From UBA10364 sp049611965 (GTDB taxonomy: Bacteria > Bacteroidota > Bacteroidia > Flavobacteriales > Schleiferiaceae), in the NCBI GenBank assembly GCA_049611965.1, contig JBMZBC010000022.1, forward strand, positions 1-35,879: 35,879 bases of DNA, read 5' to 3'. Positions 17,399 to 24,167 of this stretch are shown here, one piece after another (position 1 is the stretch's first letter; each line of letters begins with the position of its first letter). Position numbers and translations under genes: made by a program. The notes beneath the pieces were generated by a model. That model saw only the letters and a program-made list of their open reading frames with translations. It made no database searches and was not told the origin of the DNA.

Positions 17399-18298
17399 CT
17401 ACTTTTTGGGTGCTTTAGGTAGGTTCTTTTTTACAAATCGTGCCTCGCGTTTGGTCAAAAGCTTCATTTCATTATCGAAGAAGCTTAGGGTTTTACGGGC
17501 GCTTGCCTCCGTTGAGGATGCAATAGAATTGAACTCAACCAGATCGTACTTCATCTTGGTCAAATCGGCCAACAAATCCGCTGATGCTAACTCAAGAAGT
17601 TCTACATAGTATTTCTGGTAAGCTTCGTATAAATCAGTCTGACCGTTGTAGAAATATTCATTCCCATAGCTACGAATGTGCTTGCTCAAGGCCTTAATCA
17701 GGTTCTTTTGAGCAGCGTACAACTTATCCAAGTCAGTGGTTCCAATTTCGGATTGTAAATAAGCCACCAAGCTGTCCACTTCCGCAGCACCAGCTTTCAT
17801 TTCTTTAGTATACGCGACTAGTTCCATTTGCGCATTGAATCGCTTTACGATGGCACTTTCTCTAAGTGTGATGTCGTATTGCGTCGCGTAAGCTTCCATG
17901 GCCGCACTCATTGCCCCAAACATGGCCTCCATCTGACCAACGTAGGTATGTCCATAGCTAGAACGCGGATCCTCACCCAACCAATCTCGTAAGTTCGAAG
18001 AAGTCAATTCTATGATTTGACCGAGATTCTCACCAACGACGGCAACAAGTTGCGCTTCTTCGGGCTCGTCTAATCGAGCAATAGATCTTTTTGACTTGCG
18101 CCAAATCCCAAATTGTTCTTCAATTAAGGGGACGACTTTCTTCTCCTTTTCGTAGGTCATGACACCGTCGATAATATCCGAGGTAATGGACATTGTTTTT
18201 TCGACCTCGCGTGAAACACGACGCAGATTGCTACTGGTTCCTTGTGCCAACAAGGTTGAGAAGGAAATGGCGGCAATCAGGGTAAGCAGGTTCTTCAT
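17399..18298 (-). CDS. Unknown secreted, mostly helical protein
   Basis: I do not recognise this 299-residue protein. It has a clear signal peptide (MKNLLTLIAAISFSTLLAQ, predicted cut after LLA-Q). The remainder is predicted almost entirely helical, charged and poor in Cys (none seen), with a Lys-rich tail (KKNLPKAPKK). It could be periplasmic or surface-exposed; no lipobox is visible. It lies 10 bp after the RNA methyltransferase gene and abuts priA with zero spacing, so it is co-transcribed with housekeeping genes that offer no clue to its role. Resemblance to the LIC11966-type surface protein group was considered, but I cannot support it from sequence. Confidence 0.85.
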   Translation of the reverse strand: MKNLLTLIAAISFSTLLAQGTSSNLRRVSREVEKTMSITSDIIDGVMTYEKEKKVVPLIEEQFGIWRKSKRSIARLDEPEEAQLVAVVGENLGQIIELTSSNLRDWLGEDPRSSYGHTYVGQMEAMFGAMSAAMEAYATQYDITLRESAIVKRFNAQMELVAYTKEMKAGAAEVDSLVAYLQSEIGTTDLDKLYAAQKNLIKALSKHIRSYGNEYFYNGQTDLYEAYQKYYVELLELASADLLADLTKMKYDLVEFNSIASSTEASARKTLSFFDNEMKLLTKREARFVKKNLPKAPKK

Positions 18299-18308
18299 TT
18301 CGATGTAT

Positions 18309-19469
18309 TTATCTCAATTTATGGATCTTTTTTGTGCCTTCATACATGTCGAACCGTAACAATTTACATTCCAATTCTCCATTGAACAGGTTCCATTTTC
18401 GGGACGGACGTAAGCCTATACTTTTAATCGCTTCCAAATCTGAGGTAATCCACATCACTGTCCACCCGGCGTATTCTCGTTTGAGCATGTCGCCCATCTC
18501 ACGGTAAAATTTATGGGTATCTGCTGCAATCCTAACATTGTACGGTGGATTGACGAGCATCAAACCTTTTGCGCTTGGTGGATCTGTCTCGAAAAAATCT
18601 GCCCGCTTCAAACGAATAACATCGTCAAACATGGAGCGTTCTATATTATCTGCAGCAGCATCTAAAGCGTAATCGTCCAAATCTCTACCGAAGATCTTTC
18701 CTTCGTATTCTTTCGCTCTGCCCAGCAGTCCGTCTTTAATCTTCTCATACAGGTCTTCATCAAACTCCTTCCAGAAATGGAAACCAAAGTACTCGCGGTA
18801 TATGTTTGGCGGCATGTTGTGAGCAATCAATGCTGCTTCCACTAAAAATGTTCCCGACCCACACATTGGATCTAAAACCGGCATTCCTCCGTTCCATTTG
18901 CTGTGCAGAATAATCCCTGCTGCCAGGACCTCGTTTAACGGCGCACGCGCTGCAGCGAGACGATAGCCACGTTTATGCAGTGAGTCTCCTGAGGCATCTA
19001 GATAGACGCGAATGGTATCCTGATAAATATGTATGTGTATGGGTACTTCCGGTGTGCCGCGCTCAACGGTCGGGCGGTCGTCAACTTTATCACGGAATCG
19101 GTCCACGATAGCGTCTTTTGCCTTCAAACCGGCAAAACTGCTGTGATTCAATTGCTCGTTACGACCTACCACATCAACAGCGAACGTAGTATTCACGTCG
19201 AAATGTTCTTCCCATGGAATAGCAAGGAGCTCCTCATAGTAATGCTCCACATCTTCCATCTGAAATTCAGCCAGCGGAAGTAGCACACGTAAACCCGTGC
19301 GCAAGGCTAAGTTTATTTTATACACGTATCCTAGGTCACCAACCACGGATACTGCTCGATTGAGCTTCTTAATTTCACGACCTCCTAAAGCAAGTAATTC
19401 CTTACTTAAAATCTCCTCTAACCCATAGAGGGTCTTTACCACCAAGCGGTAATCTTTGTTTTCCGGCAC
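18309..19469 (-). CDS. THUMP-domain class I RNA methyltransferase, RlmL N-terminal-half type
   Basis: This is probably an rRNA guanine-N2 methyltransferase of about 386 residues, the equivalent of the N-terminal half of E. coli RlmL. A THUMP RNA-binding region lies in the first 160 residues. The SAM motif LDPMCGSGTFLVEAALIAHN follows, and the catalytic tetrapeptide NPPY sits in MLVNPPYNVRI. I chose the GTG at 19469, which gives a start just before DYRLVVKTLYGLEEIL as usual in the family and lies 14 nt after the expected transcription start from the TACATTTG element. A longer in-frame reading to 19604 runs through the divergent tauE-like gene and has no family-like residues. It is the first gene of an apparent operon with the secreted protein and priA. 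Confidence 0.9.
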   Translation of the reverse strand: MPENKDYRLVVKTLYGLEEILSKELLALGGREIKKLNRAVSVVGDLGYVYKINLALRTGLRVLLPLAEFQMEDVEHYYEELLAIPWEEHFDVNTTFAVDVVGRNEQLNHSSFAGLKAKDAIVDRFRDKVDDRPTVERGTPEVPIHIHIYQDTIRVYLDASGDSLHKRGYRLAAARAPLNEVLAAGIILHSKWNGGMPVLDPMCGSGTFLVEAALIAHNMPPNIYREYFGFHFWKEFDEDLYEKIKDGLLGRAKEYEGKIFGRDLDDYALDAAADNIERSMFDDVIRLKRADFFETDPPSAKGLMLVNPPYNVRIAADTHKFYREMGDMLKREYAGWTVMWITSDLEAIKSIGLRPSRKWNLFNGELECKLLRFDMYEGTKKIHKLR

Positions 19470-19488
19470 CCTTTTGCGTTTTATCCTA

Positions 19489-19496
19489 CAAATGTA
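19489..19496 (-). promoter_or_regulatory. -7 element (TACATTTG) for the RNA methyltransferase-priA operon
   Basis: This is an exact TAnnTTTG match on the minus strand, 19 nt before the GTG start. It supports that start over an upstream one. No good -33 TTG is visible. Confidence 0.55.
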
Positions 19497-19499
19497 AGC

Positions 19500-19507
19500 T
19501 AACTTTG
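19500..19507 (+). promoter_or_regulatory. -7 element (TAACTTTG) for the TauE/SafE-ZIP operon
   Basis: This is an exact TAnnTTTG match on the plus strand ending 5 nt before the ATG at 19513, so transcription would begin at or next to the start codon. It is three bases away from the divergent -7 element. Confidence 0.55.
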
Positions 19508-19512
19508 GTCCT

Positions 19513-20295
19513 ATGATTGATTGGCTAGAATTAATTGCCCTTGTCATTGGCGGCTTCTGCGCCGGACTTATAAATGTCATCGCTGGCAACGGTTCTGCCA
19601 TCACACTTCCACTTTTGATGTGGGTCGGTTTGGATGCGAATGCTGCAAACGCTACGAACCGTGTTGGCGCTTTATTTCAAACTACAAGTGCCATCAGTTC
19701 ATTACCGAAAACCAAGCGTGTTCGGTACATGATGAAGCAGAGCTATTTCATTGTTCCTCCGGTTATCATTGGGGCTGTTTTGGGGGCCAATTTAGCCGTA
19801 GACATTCCCGAAACTTTGATGAGAGCTGCCATTGGAACCATTATGATTGGCCTGCTCATTACCATGTTGTTCAATCCGAAAAAGTGGCTCATTCCTACCG
19901 ATGGAGCCGTCAATAAGCGTACACCGAAAATTTGGCTCGCTTATTTCGGTTTGGGAGTTTACGGGGGATTTATTCAAATGGGCTTTGGAATACTCTTTCT
20001 ATCCATCAGCGTACTGATGGCAAAATACGCTTTGAAGGATGGCAATATCATGAAGCTATTCACCGCTTTTCTAATGACCATTCCCTCCTTTTTCATTTTC
20101 GCTTTAAGCGGAAGTATCGATTGGGTATATGGTCTTACCCTTGCAATAGGGACCGCCTCTGGTGCAAGATTTGGCGCTAAGAAAGTCGTTGGGCATCCAA
20201 AGGCCAACGCGATTACTCGAAAAGTATTAATTGCTGTAATTTTGGTGGCGATAGTTAAAATGTTTCAACCCCTAGTTCTTGACTACTTCGCCTAA
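19513..20295 (+). CDS. TauE/SafE family membrane transporter
   Basis: This 260-residue protein has about eight hydrophobic segments and is of the TauE/SafE (DUF81) group, thought to export sulfite, sulfoacetate or other organic anions. The N-terminal half contains the group's usual GFCAGLINVIAGNGSAITLP, and a similar repeat (GLGVYGGFIQMGFGILFLS) opens the second half, matching the known internal duplication. The substrate cannot be deduced. It is the first gene of a three-gene set: its TAA overlaps the next ATG (TAATG). The leader is essentially absent if the TAACTTTG element is the promoter. Confidence 0.9.
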   Translation: MIDWLELIALVIGGFCAGLINVIAGNGSAITLPLLMWVGLDANAANATNRVGALFQTTSAISSLPKTKRVRYMMKQSYFIVPPVIIGAVLGANLAVDIPETLMRAAIGTIMIGLLITMLFNPKKWLIPTDGAVNKRTPKIWLAYFGLGVYGGFIQMGFGILFLSISVLMAKYALKDGNIMKLFTAFLMTIPSFFIFALSGSIDWVYGLTLAIGTASGARFGAKKVVGHPKANAITRKVLIAVILVAIVKMFQPLVLDYFA

Positions 20296-21032
20296 TGTCT
20301 ACGCCCTGGTACGCCACATGGTTTAACACCGAATTTTACCACGACCTATACCGTCATCGAGACGAGCACGAAGCGCGACTTTTTATTGTCGAACTGTGCA
20401 GGAAACTAGGTGTACAGGAGGGTGAACGTGCCATGGACATGGCTTGCGGCAGAGGCCGTCATGCCAAAGTACTGTCAGAACAAGGACTACAAACCTTGGG
20501 TGTCGATTTAAGTCCCGAGAGCATTTCCTTTGCAAGTCAATTCGAAAACGAAAGCCTTGAATTTAAGGTCGCTAACATGCTTGAAGCCCTTGATTTCGGT
20601 GCTTTTGATTGGGTGATGAATCTATTCACAAGCTTTGGCTACTTTGAAGACGATGGGCTTCACCAAACGGCCTTAAATCACATGGCGCATTGCCTCAAGC
20701 CCGGCGGTAAACTGGTGCTTGATTATATGAATAGTGCAAAAATCGCTGCGCAATTGGTACCGGAAAACGTGGTGAATACGGATATGGCAACGTACAACAT
20801 TAGTCGAAAGATTGAAAATGGTATTATTGTAAAACGTATCAAAGTTAGCCATGAGTGTACCCTTGATTTTTTCGAAGAACGCGTTCGCGCATTCAGTAAA
20901 GAGGATCTTTATACTATGCTTGTAAATGCTGGACTTGAGCAAATCCAAGTCAAAGGCAACTACGATCTTAGTTCCTTTGAAGAATTGGACAGTGAACGAA
21001 TGATATTTATTGCACAAAAACCACTATCATGA
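20295..21032 (+). CDS. Class I SAM-dependent methyltransferase
   Basis: This 245-residue cytoplasmic methyltransferase has a Rossmann fold. SAM motif I is AMDMACGRGRHAKVLSE (about residues 41-57), followed by the acidic LGVDLSPE. FDWVMNLFTSFGYF matches motif II/post-II, and LKPGGKLVLDYMN is the usual motif III region. The substrate is unknown; the overall form resembles small-molecule methyltransferases of the Methyltransf_25/11 groups. The start overlaps the transporter stop (TAATG) and the stop overlaps the ZIP start (ATGA), so all three are probably translated as a coupled unit. Confidence 0.88.
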   Translation: MSTPWYATWFNTEFYHDLYRHRDEHEARLFIVELCRKLGVQEGERAMDMACGRGRHAKVLSEQGLQTLGVDLSPESISFASQFENESLEFKVANMLEALDFGAFDWVMNLFTSFGYFEDDGLHQTALNHMAHCLKPGGKLVLDYMNSAKIAAQLVPENVVNTDMATYNISRKIENGIIVKRIKVSHECTLDFFEERVRAFSKEDLYTMLVNAGLEQIQVKGNYDLSSFEELDSERMIFIAQKPLS

Positions 21033-21721
21033 TCCCATTAGTTCTCTTCTTGGCTGTACTTGTCGGTGGTGGTGCGTCGTACATCGTCAATACAAAGAGC
21101 GCATTATTCAAGCTGATCTTAGCGTTTTCAGGTGCCTTCCTGTTCGGAACGCTGATGACGCATCTTTTGCCGGAGGTATTCCAGAATAGCAGCGGCGGGC
21201 TTTGGGTTCTGCTTGGTTTCGGTGTCCAATTGTTGCTCGACTTCATCAGCAAAGGCTTGGAACATGGTCATTTGCATACCCACGAGAATCGAATCCCTGT
21301 CCTTCCACTCGTTGGACTATTTATTCATGCTTTTATCGAAGGGATGCCTTTGGGCTTGGACAACATCATGCACGACCACGGACACGATCATAGCGCGAAC
21401 GGCTTGCTTTGGTCTGTAGCCTTTCATAAAATTCCTATTGCACTACTTGTTGCAACTGCCCTCCGTTCTGCCGGATTGAAAACGTGGAAGGTCGTTTTAG
21501 GAATCTTCCTTTTTGCCCTCAGTTCGCCCCTAGGAAACGCAATGGGCGTTGGTCTTGAGCTGGACCCAGTATCATTTCTACCGGTACTTGGACTTGCCAC
21601 AGGATTGCTGCTCCATGTGAGTACTACCATTTTGTTCGAAAGTGCGGCAAATCATCAGTTTAATGCTATGAAGATGCTTGTGGTAGCTATTGGTATCGCC
21701 TTGAGTTTGTTGCTCTTCTAA
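21029..21721 (+). CDS. ZIP family divalent metal transporter
   Basis: This 230-residue inner-membrane protein is of the ZIP family and imports zinc or related divalent cations. The metal-site helices are FIHAFIEGMPLGLDN (helix IV type, H-x-x-x-E) and AFHKIPIALLVATAL (helix V type, H-K-x-P). A histidine-rich loop (MHDHGHDH) lies between them, a common ZIP metal-binding feature. The first helix region includes GAFLFGTLMTHLLPEVF. It overlaps the methyltransferase stop by 4 bp (ATGA). No obvious T-tailed terminator follows before the ahpC control region. Confidence 0.92.
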   Translation: MIPLVLFLAVLVGGGASYIVNTKSALFKLILAFSGAFLFGTLMTHLLPEVFQNSSGGLWVLLGFGVQLLLDFISKGLEHGHLHTHENRIPVLPLVGLFIHAFIEGMPLGLDNIMHDHGHDHSANGLLWSVAFHKIPIALLVATALRSAGLKTWKVVLGIFLFALSSPLGNAMGVGLELDPVSFLPVLGLATGLLLHVSTTILFESAANHQFNAMKMLVVAIGIALSLLLF

Positions 21722-21756
21722 ACTGGTTTTCTCAGATAGGTTTTGCCATCATGGCA

Positions 21757-21802
21757 ATAGATAAAACCTAATTAAATCTTAACTTAATTAGGGGTTATCT
21801 AT
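21757..21802. promoter_or_regulatory. 46-bp near-palindrome upstream of ahpC, OxyR-like
   Basis: Arms at 21757-21775 and 21784-21802 pair at 17 of 19 positions around an 8-bp centre. The outer blocks read ATAG-N7-CTAA and TTAG-N7-CTAT, close to the OxyR contact pattern ATAG-N7-CTAT. The gap between the two pairs is 16 bp instead of the 7 bp of the activated OxyR site. The right arm ends one base before the -7 element, so a bound protein would overlap the -33 region. Confidence 0.6.
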
Positions 21803-21803
21803 G

Positions 21804-21811
21804 TACTTTTG
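21804..21811 (+). promoter_or_regulatory. -7 element (TACTTTTG) of ahpC
   Basis: This is an exact TAnnTTTG match 28 nt before the ATG, with an A-rich leader downstream. The surrounding block 21799-21820 is nearly identical to the thioredoxin-like gene promoter at 23179-23200. Confidence 0.65.
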
Positions 21812-21839
21812 ACCCTTAAACAAAAAAATAACTACACAA

Positions 21840-22469
21840 ATGGCTGTATTAGTTGGCAAAAAAGCACCAGATTTTACTGCATCGGCAGTAATCAATGGTG
21901 AAGAAATCGTTGAAGATTTTAAATTATCAGATTACGCAGGTAAATACGTAATCTTATTCTTCTACCCTAAAGACTTTACATTCGTATGTCCTACAGAATT
22001 GCACGCTTTCCAAGCGCGTAAGGCTGAGTTCGAAGCGAAAGGTGTTGAGCTAATCGCTGTAAGTACAGATACTGAGCAGAGCCACTGGGGTTGGTTGCAG
22101 ATGACCAAAGACCAAGGTGGTATCGAAGGTATTACTTACCCGATCGTTGCTGATACCAACAAGACAATCTCACACAACTACGACGTACTTGACGGTGAAT
22201 GGACGTACGACGAGGAAGGCAACCTGAACGCTACAGGTGAAATGATTGCTTACCGCGGTCTATTCTTAATCGATAGAGAAGGTACTGTAATGCACCAGTT
22301 GGTGAACTTCTTCCCGCTTGGTCGTTCAGTAGACGAAGCAATGCGTATGGTGGATGCTCTACAGTACTTCGAAGAGAAAGGCGAAGTTTGTCCTGCAAAC
22401 TGGACCCCGGGTAAAGAAGCAATGAAAGACACTCATGAAGGTGTTGCTGATTACTTGAGCAAGAACTAA
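21840..22469 (+). CDS. ahpC: 2-Cys peroxiredoxin (alkyl hydroperoxide reductase C)
   Basis: This 209-residue cytoplasmic peroxidase reduces hydrogen peroxide and organic peroxides. The peroxidatic cysteine is Cys50 in FYPKDFTFVCPTE and the resolving cysteine is Cys184 in GEVCPANW, so it is a typical 2-Cys enzyme of the AhpC/Prx1 type. The conserved Arg region (YRGLFLIDREG) is present. ahpF is not adjacent; the convergent thioredoxin-like gene, with a matching promoter block, is a possible electron donor (inference). The ATG follows an A-rich leader with no Shine-Dalgarno, as is usual in Bacteroidota. Control is probably oxidative, through the palindrome at 21757-21802. A strong terminator follows. 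Confidence 0.95.
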   Translation: MAVLVGKKAPDFTASAVINGEEIVEDFKLSDYAGKYVILFFYPKDFTFVCPTELHAFQARKAEFEAKGVELIAVSTDTEQSHWGWLQMTKDQGGIEGITYPIVADTNKTISHNYDVLDGEWTYDEEGNLNATGEMIAYRGLFLIDREGTVMHQLVNFFPLGRSVDEAMRMVDALQYFEEKGEVCPANWTPGKEAMKDTHEGVADYLSKN

Positions 22470-22490
22470 GAACAATGTAGGTTCATATTC

Positions 22491-22525
22491 AAACCCGTTT
22501 GCCCTCTGGTGCAAACGGGTTTTTT
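22491..22525 (+). terminator. Rho-independent terminator of ahpC
   Basis: A 12-bp perfect stem (22491-22502 with 22511-22522, loop of 8) runs into a T-run, about 22 bp after the ahpC stop codon. Confidence 0.92.
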
Positions 22526-22656
22526 ATGGCCTTGATTATCACTTCCAGTGCTCTCATAGAAGAAATCTATATCTCATAGACCGAGCCCTACCCCGCGTAA
22601 ACACTAGCCTGTAGGTGAATGTAAATTCTTGCGCAAAAAAAGAATACTTTTTTTCA

Positions 22657-22777
22657 CCCGACCCGTGAACCTAGTAGAACCGACTAGGTTATAGGATATA
22701 TGGAACATTCTGCGAAAGCAGATTTTCATGGCGGTTTAGGTAGAAAGGGGTCTTGGCGGGCCCCTTTCGTTTTTTTA
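22657..22777 (+). ncRNA. Candidate structured small RNA, unknown family
   Basis: The 381-bp gap between ahpC and the thioredoxin-like gene holds no convincing protein gene. It does hold an ordered set of RNA-like elements. An 8-bp stem lies at 22668-22675 / 22683-22690. A 5-bp stem is capped by a GAAA tetraloop at 22709-22722. A terminator-like stem lies at 22743-22750 / 22761-22768, followed by GTTTTTTT. A near-consensus -7 element TACTTTTT lies at 22645-22652, with an 8-bp A/T inverted repeat around it. This terminator comes after the separate ahpC terminator, so it suggests an independent transcript of about 120 nt. It does not match 4.5S RNA, tmRNA or RNase P as I remember them; a divergent 6S-like RNA cannot be excluded. 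The 5' end is a guess. Confidence 0.5.
22743..22777 (+). terminator. Rho-independent terminator of the candidate small RNA
   Basis: An 8-bp perfect stem (GAAAGGGG / CCCCTTTC), extendable by wobble pairs, is followed by G and seven T. It lies about 220 bp after ahpC's own terminator, which implies transcription starting in the gap. Confidence 0.75.
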
Positions 22778-22800
22778 CATACCTGCCATCAATAAGGCAC

Positions 22801-22830
22801 AAAAAAAGCCCCCAGCTGAGCTAGGGGCTT
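22801..22830 (-). terminator. Rho-independent terminator of the thioredoxin-like gene
   Basis: On the minus strand AAGCCCC(T)AGCT pairs with AGCT(G)GGGGCTT, the inner bases forming the loop, followed by seven T (plus-strand A-run 22801-22807). It lies about 20 bp after the gene's stop codon. Confidence 0.88.
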
Positions 22831-22850
22831 TCTTAATTTCATCAGGGTAT

Positions 22851-23168
22851 TTACGCTGTCAAATCAATCAGTTTACGTAAATATTCTTCCTTACTTGCCG
22901 CAGAACCTTCTGCCAATGCTCCGCCTTTAAATGACGCTAGGAATGGTAAGTTATCTACTCCTGCGGCCTTGCGCGCCTCTGGACTATGTTCTGCATTTAC
23001 TTCCAAGAATACTACATCGCTGTAGCCTTCTTCGTTACTTACTCTTTTGTATTTCGGGGCAAACATTTTGCATGCGCCACACCAATCTGCAAAGTACTTC
23101 ACCACTACTCGATCGTTATCATTTAAGATCTGTGCGAAGTCTGCATCTGTTGCTAATTGTACTGCCAT
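22851..23168 (-). CDS. Thioredoxin family protein
   Basis: This single-domain thioredoxin-fold protein has 105 residues, the usual thioredoxin length. The active site reads ADWCGACK (Cys30, Cys33), so the classical WCGPC proline is replaced by alanine, which should shift the redox potential. The cis-proline loop is DNLPF (Pro75) instead of the common xIPT. It has no signal peptide, so it is cytoplasmic. It faces ahpC convergently across the candidate small RNA, and its promoter shares a 22-bp block with ahpC. A role in recycling the peroxiredoxin or other thiol repair is inferred from this. It could be a specialised thioredoxin, not the main TrxA. Confidence 0.92.
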   Translation of the reverse strand: MAVQLATDADFAQILNDNDRVVVKYFADWCGACKMFAPKYKRVSNEEGYSDVVFLEVNAEHSPEARKAAGVDNLPFLASFKGGALAEGSAASKEEYLRKLIDLTA

Positions 23169-23187
23169 GTTTCTAAATTTTAAGGGT

Positions 23188-23195
23188 CAAAAATA
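23188..23195 (-). promoter_or_regulatory. -7 element (TATTTTTG) of the thioredoxin-like gene
   Basis: This is an exact TAnnTTTG match on the minus strand, 19 nt before the ATG. It is embedded in the block CTATnTAnTTTTGACCCTTAAA (23179-23200) shared with ahpC. Confidence 0.65.
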
Positions 23196-23258
23196 TATAG
23201 ATGATTCTTACCAGAAAAATAAATTTGATTGAGCTTATCTATTGCCTCATCAATGCAC

Positions 23259-24164
23259 CTATTGTTCTATTTGGGCTCTGAATTCCTTGTGGTACAAATC
23301 GCGAATCAAACCGTCACTTACCCCTATTTTAGGCACGTAAATACGGCCACATCCCGACCATTGCATGGCTTTTAGGTAAATCTCTAATCCAAAGGTAATA
23401 ACGTCTGCACGGTCAAAATTCAGACCCATTTCTGTAATTCGACGCTCGACATCTAGCCCTTCAATAAAGGTACGCTGCCCATCCACATATTCATAGCTTA
23501 GGGCTTCGGTAACCGGTTTCAAACTCAGCTTGTGAAGTTTGTTGATATTACCTCCTGCACCTATGGCTGCTTTGCCTTGCAAGGGCGCTGCATGTTTTTC
23601 TAACCAACGTTGCATCTTCGTCCATTCGCCTTGTTCAACAAGTTCGTTCATCAAACGAACACCACCTACTTTAAAAGATTTGGACCGCAAAACTTGTTTG
23701 CCCTTTATGATGGATATTTCAGTAGACCCACCACCAACATCGATGTAAATAAAATTACTGACGTCGGCATTAATGGTGTCGTAGAGTTTGCTCGAAAAAA
23801 CCAGACGTGCTTCTTCTTTACCGCTAATTGTTTCAATCTGAATACCAGTTTTTCGAAGGACTCTATTCACGATCTGACGACCGTTTTTAGCTTCACGCAT
23901 GGCAGATGTAGCCACTGCTCTAAAGTCTCGGACGCCGTGCACTGACAACAAATGCTCGTAGGCCTTCATACCTTCTAAGAATCGGTCACGAGTTACCTTT
24001 CGGATCTTTCCGTATTTAAACACGTCCTGACCCAATCGTACGGGCAACCGAATCATATTCACTTTCTTATAGTGGGTATACCCGTCTTTATAAATCACAT
24101 TGACAATGAGACATCGGACCGAATTCGAACCGATATCAATAGCACCTAGTTTCGTTACTATCAT
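23259..24164 (-). CDS. ppx: Ppx/GppA family exopolyphosphatase
   Basis: This 301-residue ASKHA-fold phosphatase releases phosphate from polyphosphate ends or hydrolyses pppGpp. The N-terminal phosphate loop is GAIDIGSNSVRCLI, the middle glutamate region is TISGKEEARLVF, and the second loop is IYIDVGGGSTEIS. It lacks the C-terminal HD-like domains of the 513-residue E. coli Ppx, so it is the short two-subdomain type common outside enterobacteria. It begins 3 bp after the polyphosphate kinase stop codon, so it is in the same operon; this context favours exopolyphosphatase over GppA. Confidence 0.93.
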   Translation of the reverse strand: MIVTKLGAIDIGSNSVRCLIVNVIYKDGYTHYKKVNMIRLPVRLGQDVFKYGKIRKVTRDRFLEGMKAYEHLLSVHGVRDFRAVATSAMREAKNGRQIVNRVLRKTGIQIETISGKEEARLVFSSKLYDTINADVSNFIYIDVGGGSTEISIIKGKQVLRSKSFKVGGVRLMNELVEQGEWTKMQRWLEKHAAPLQGKAAIGAGGNINKLHKLSLKPVTEALSYEYVDGQRTFIEGLDVERRITEMGLNFDRADVITFGLEIYLKAMQWSGCGRIYVPKIGVSDGLIRDLYHKEFRAQIEQ

Positions 24165-24167
24165 GAG

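Noticed and set aside
19470..19604. N-terminal extension of the RlmL-like methyltransferase
   Set aside because: It overlaps the divergent TauE/SafE gene and its promoter, has no family-like sequence, and a GTG with a well-placed -7 element explains the start.
22700..22795. A 31-residue reading frame (MEHSAKADFHGGLGRKGSW...) with AGGAT upstream, in the ahpC-thioredoxin gap
   Set aside because: It runs through the terminator hairpin and T-run at 22743-22777, so the transcript would end before the stop codon. It is better explained as part of a small RNA, though a dual-function RNA is not excluded.
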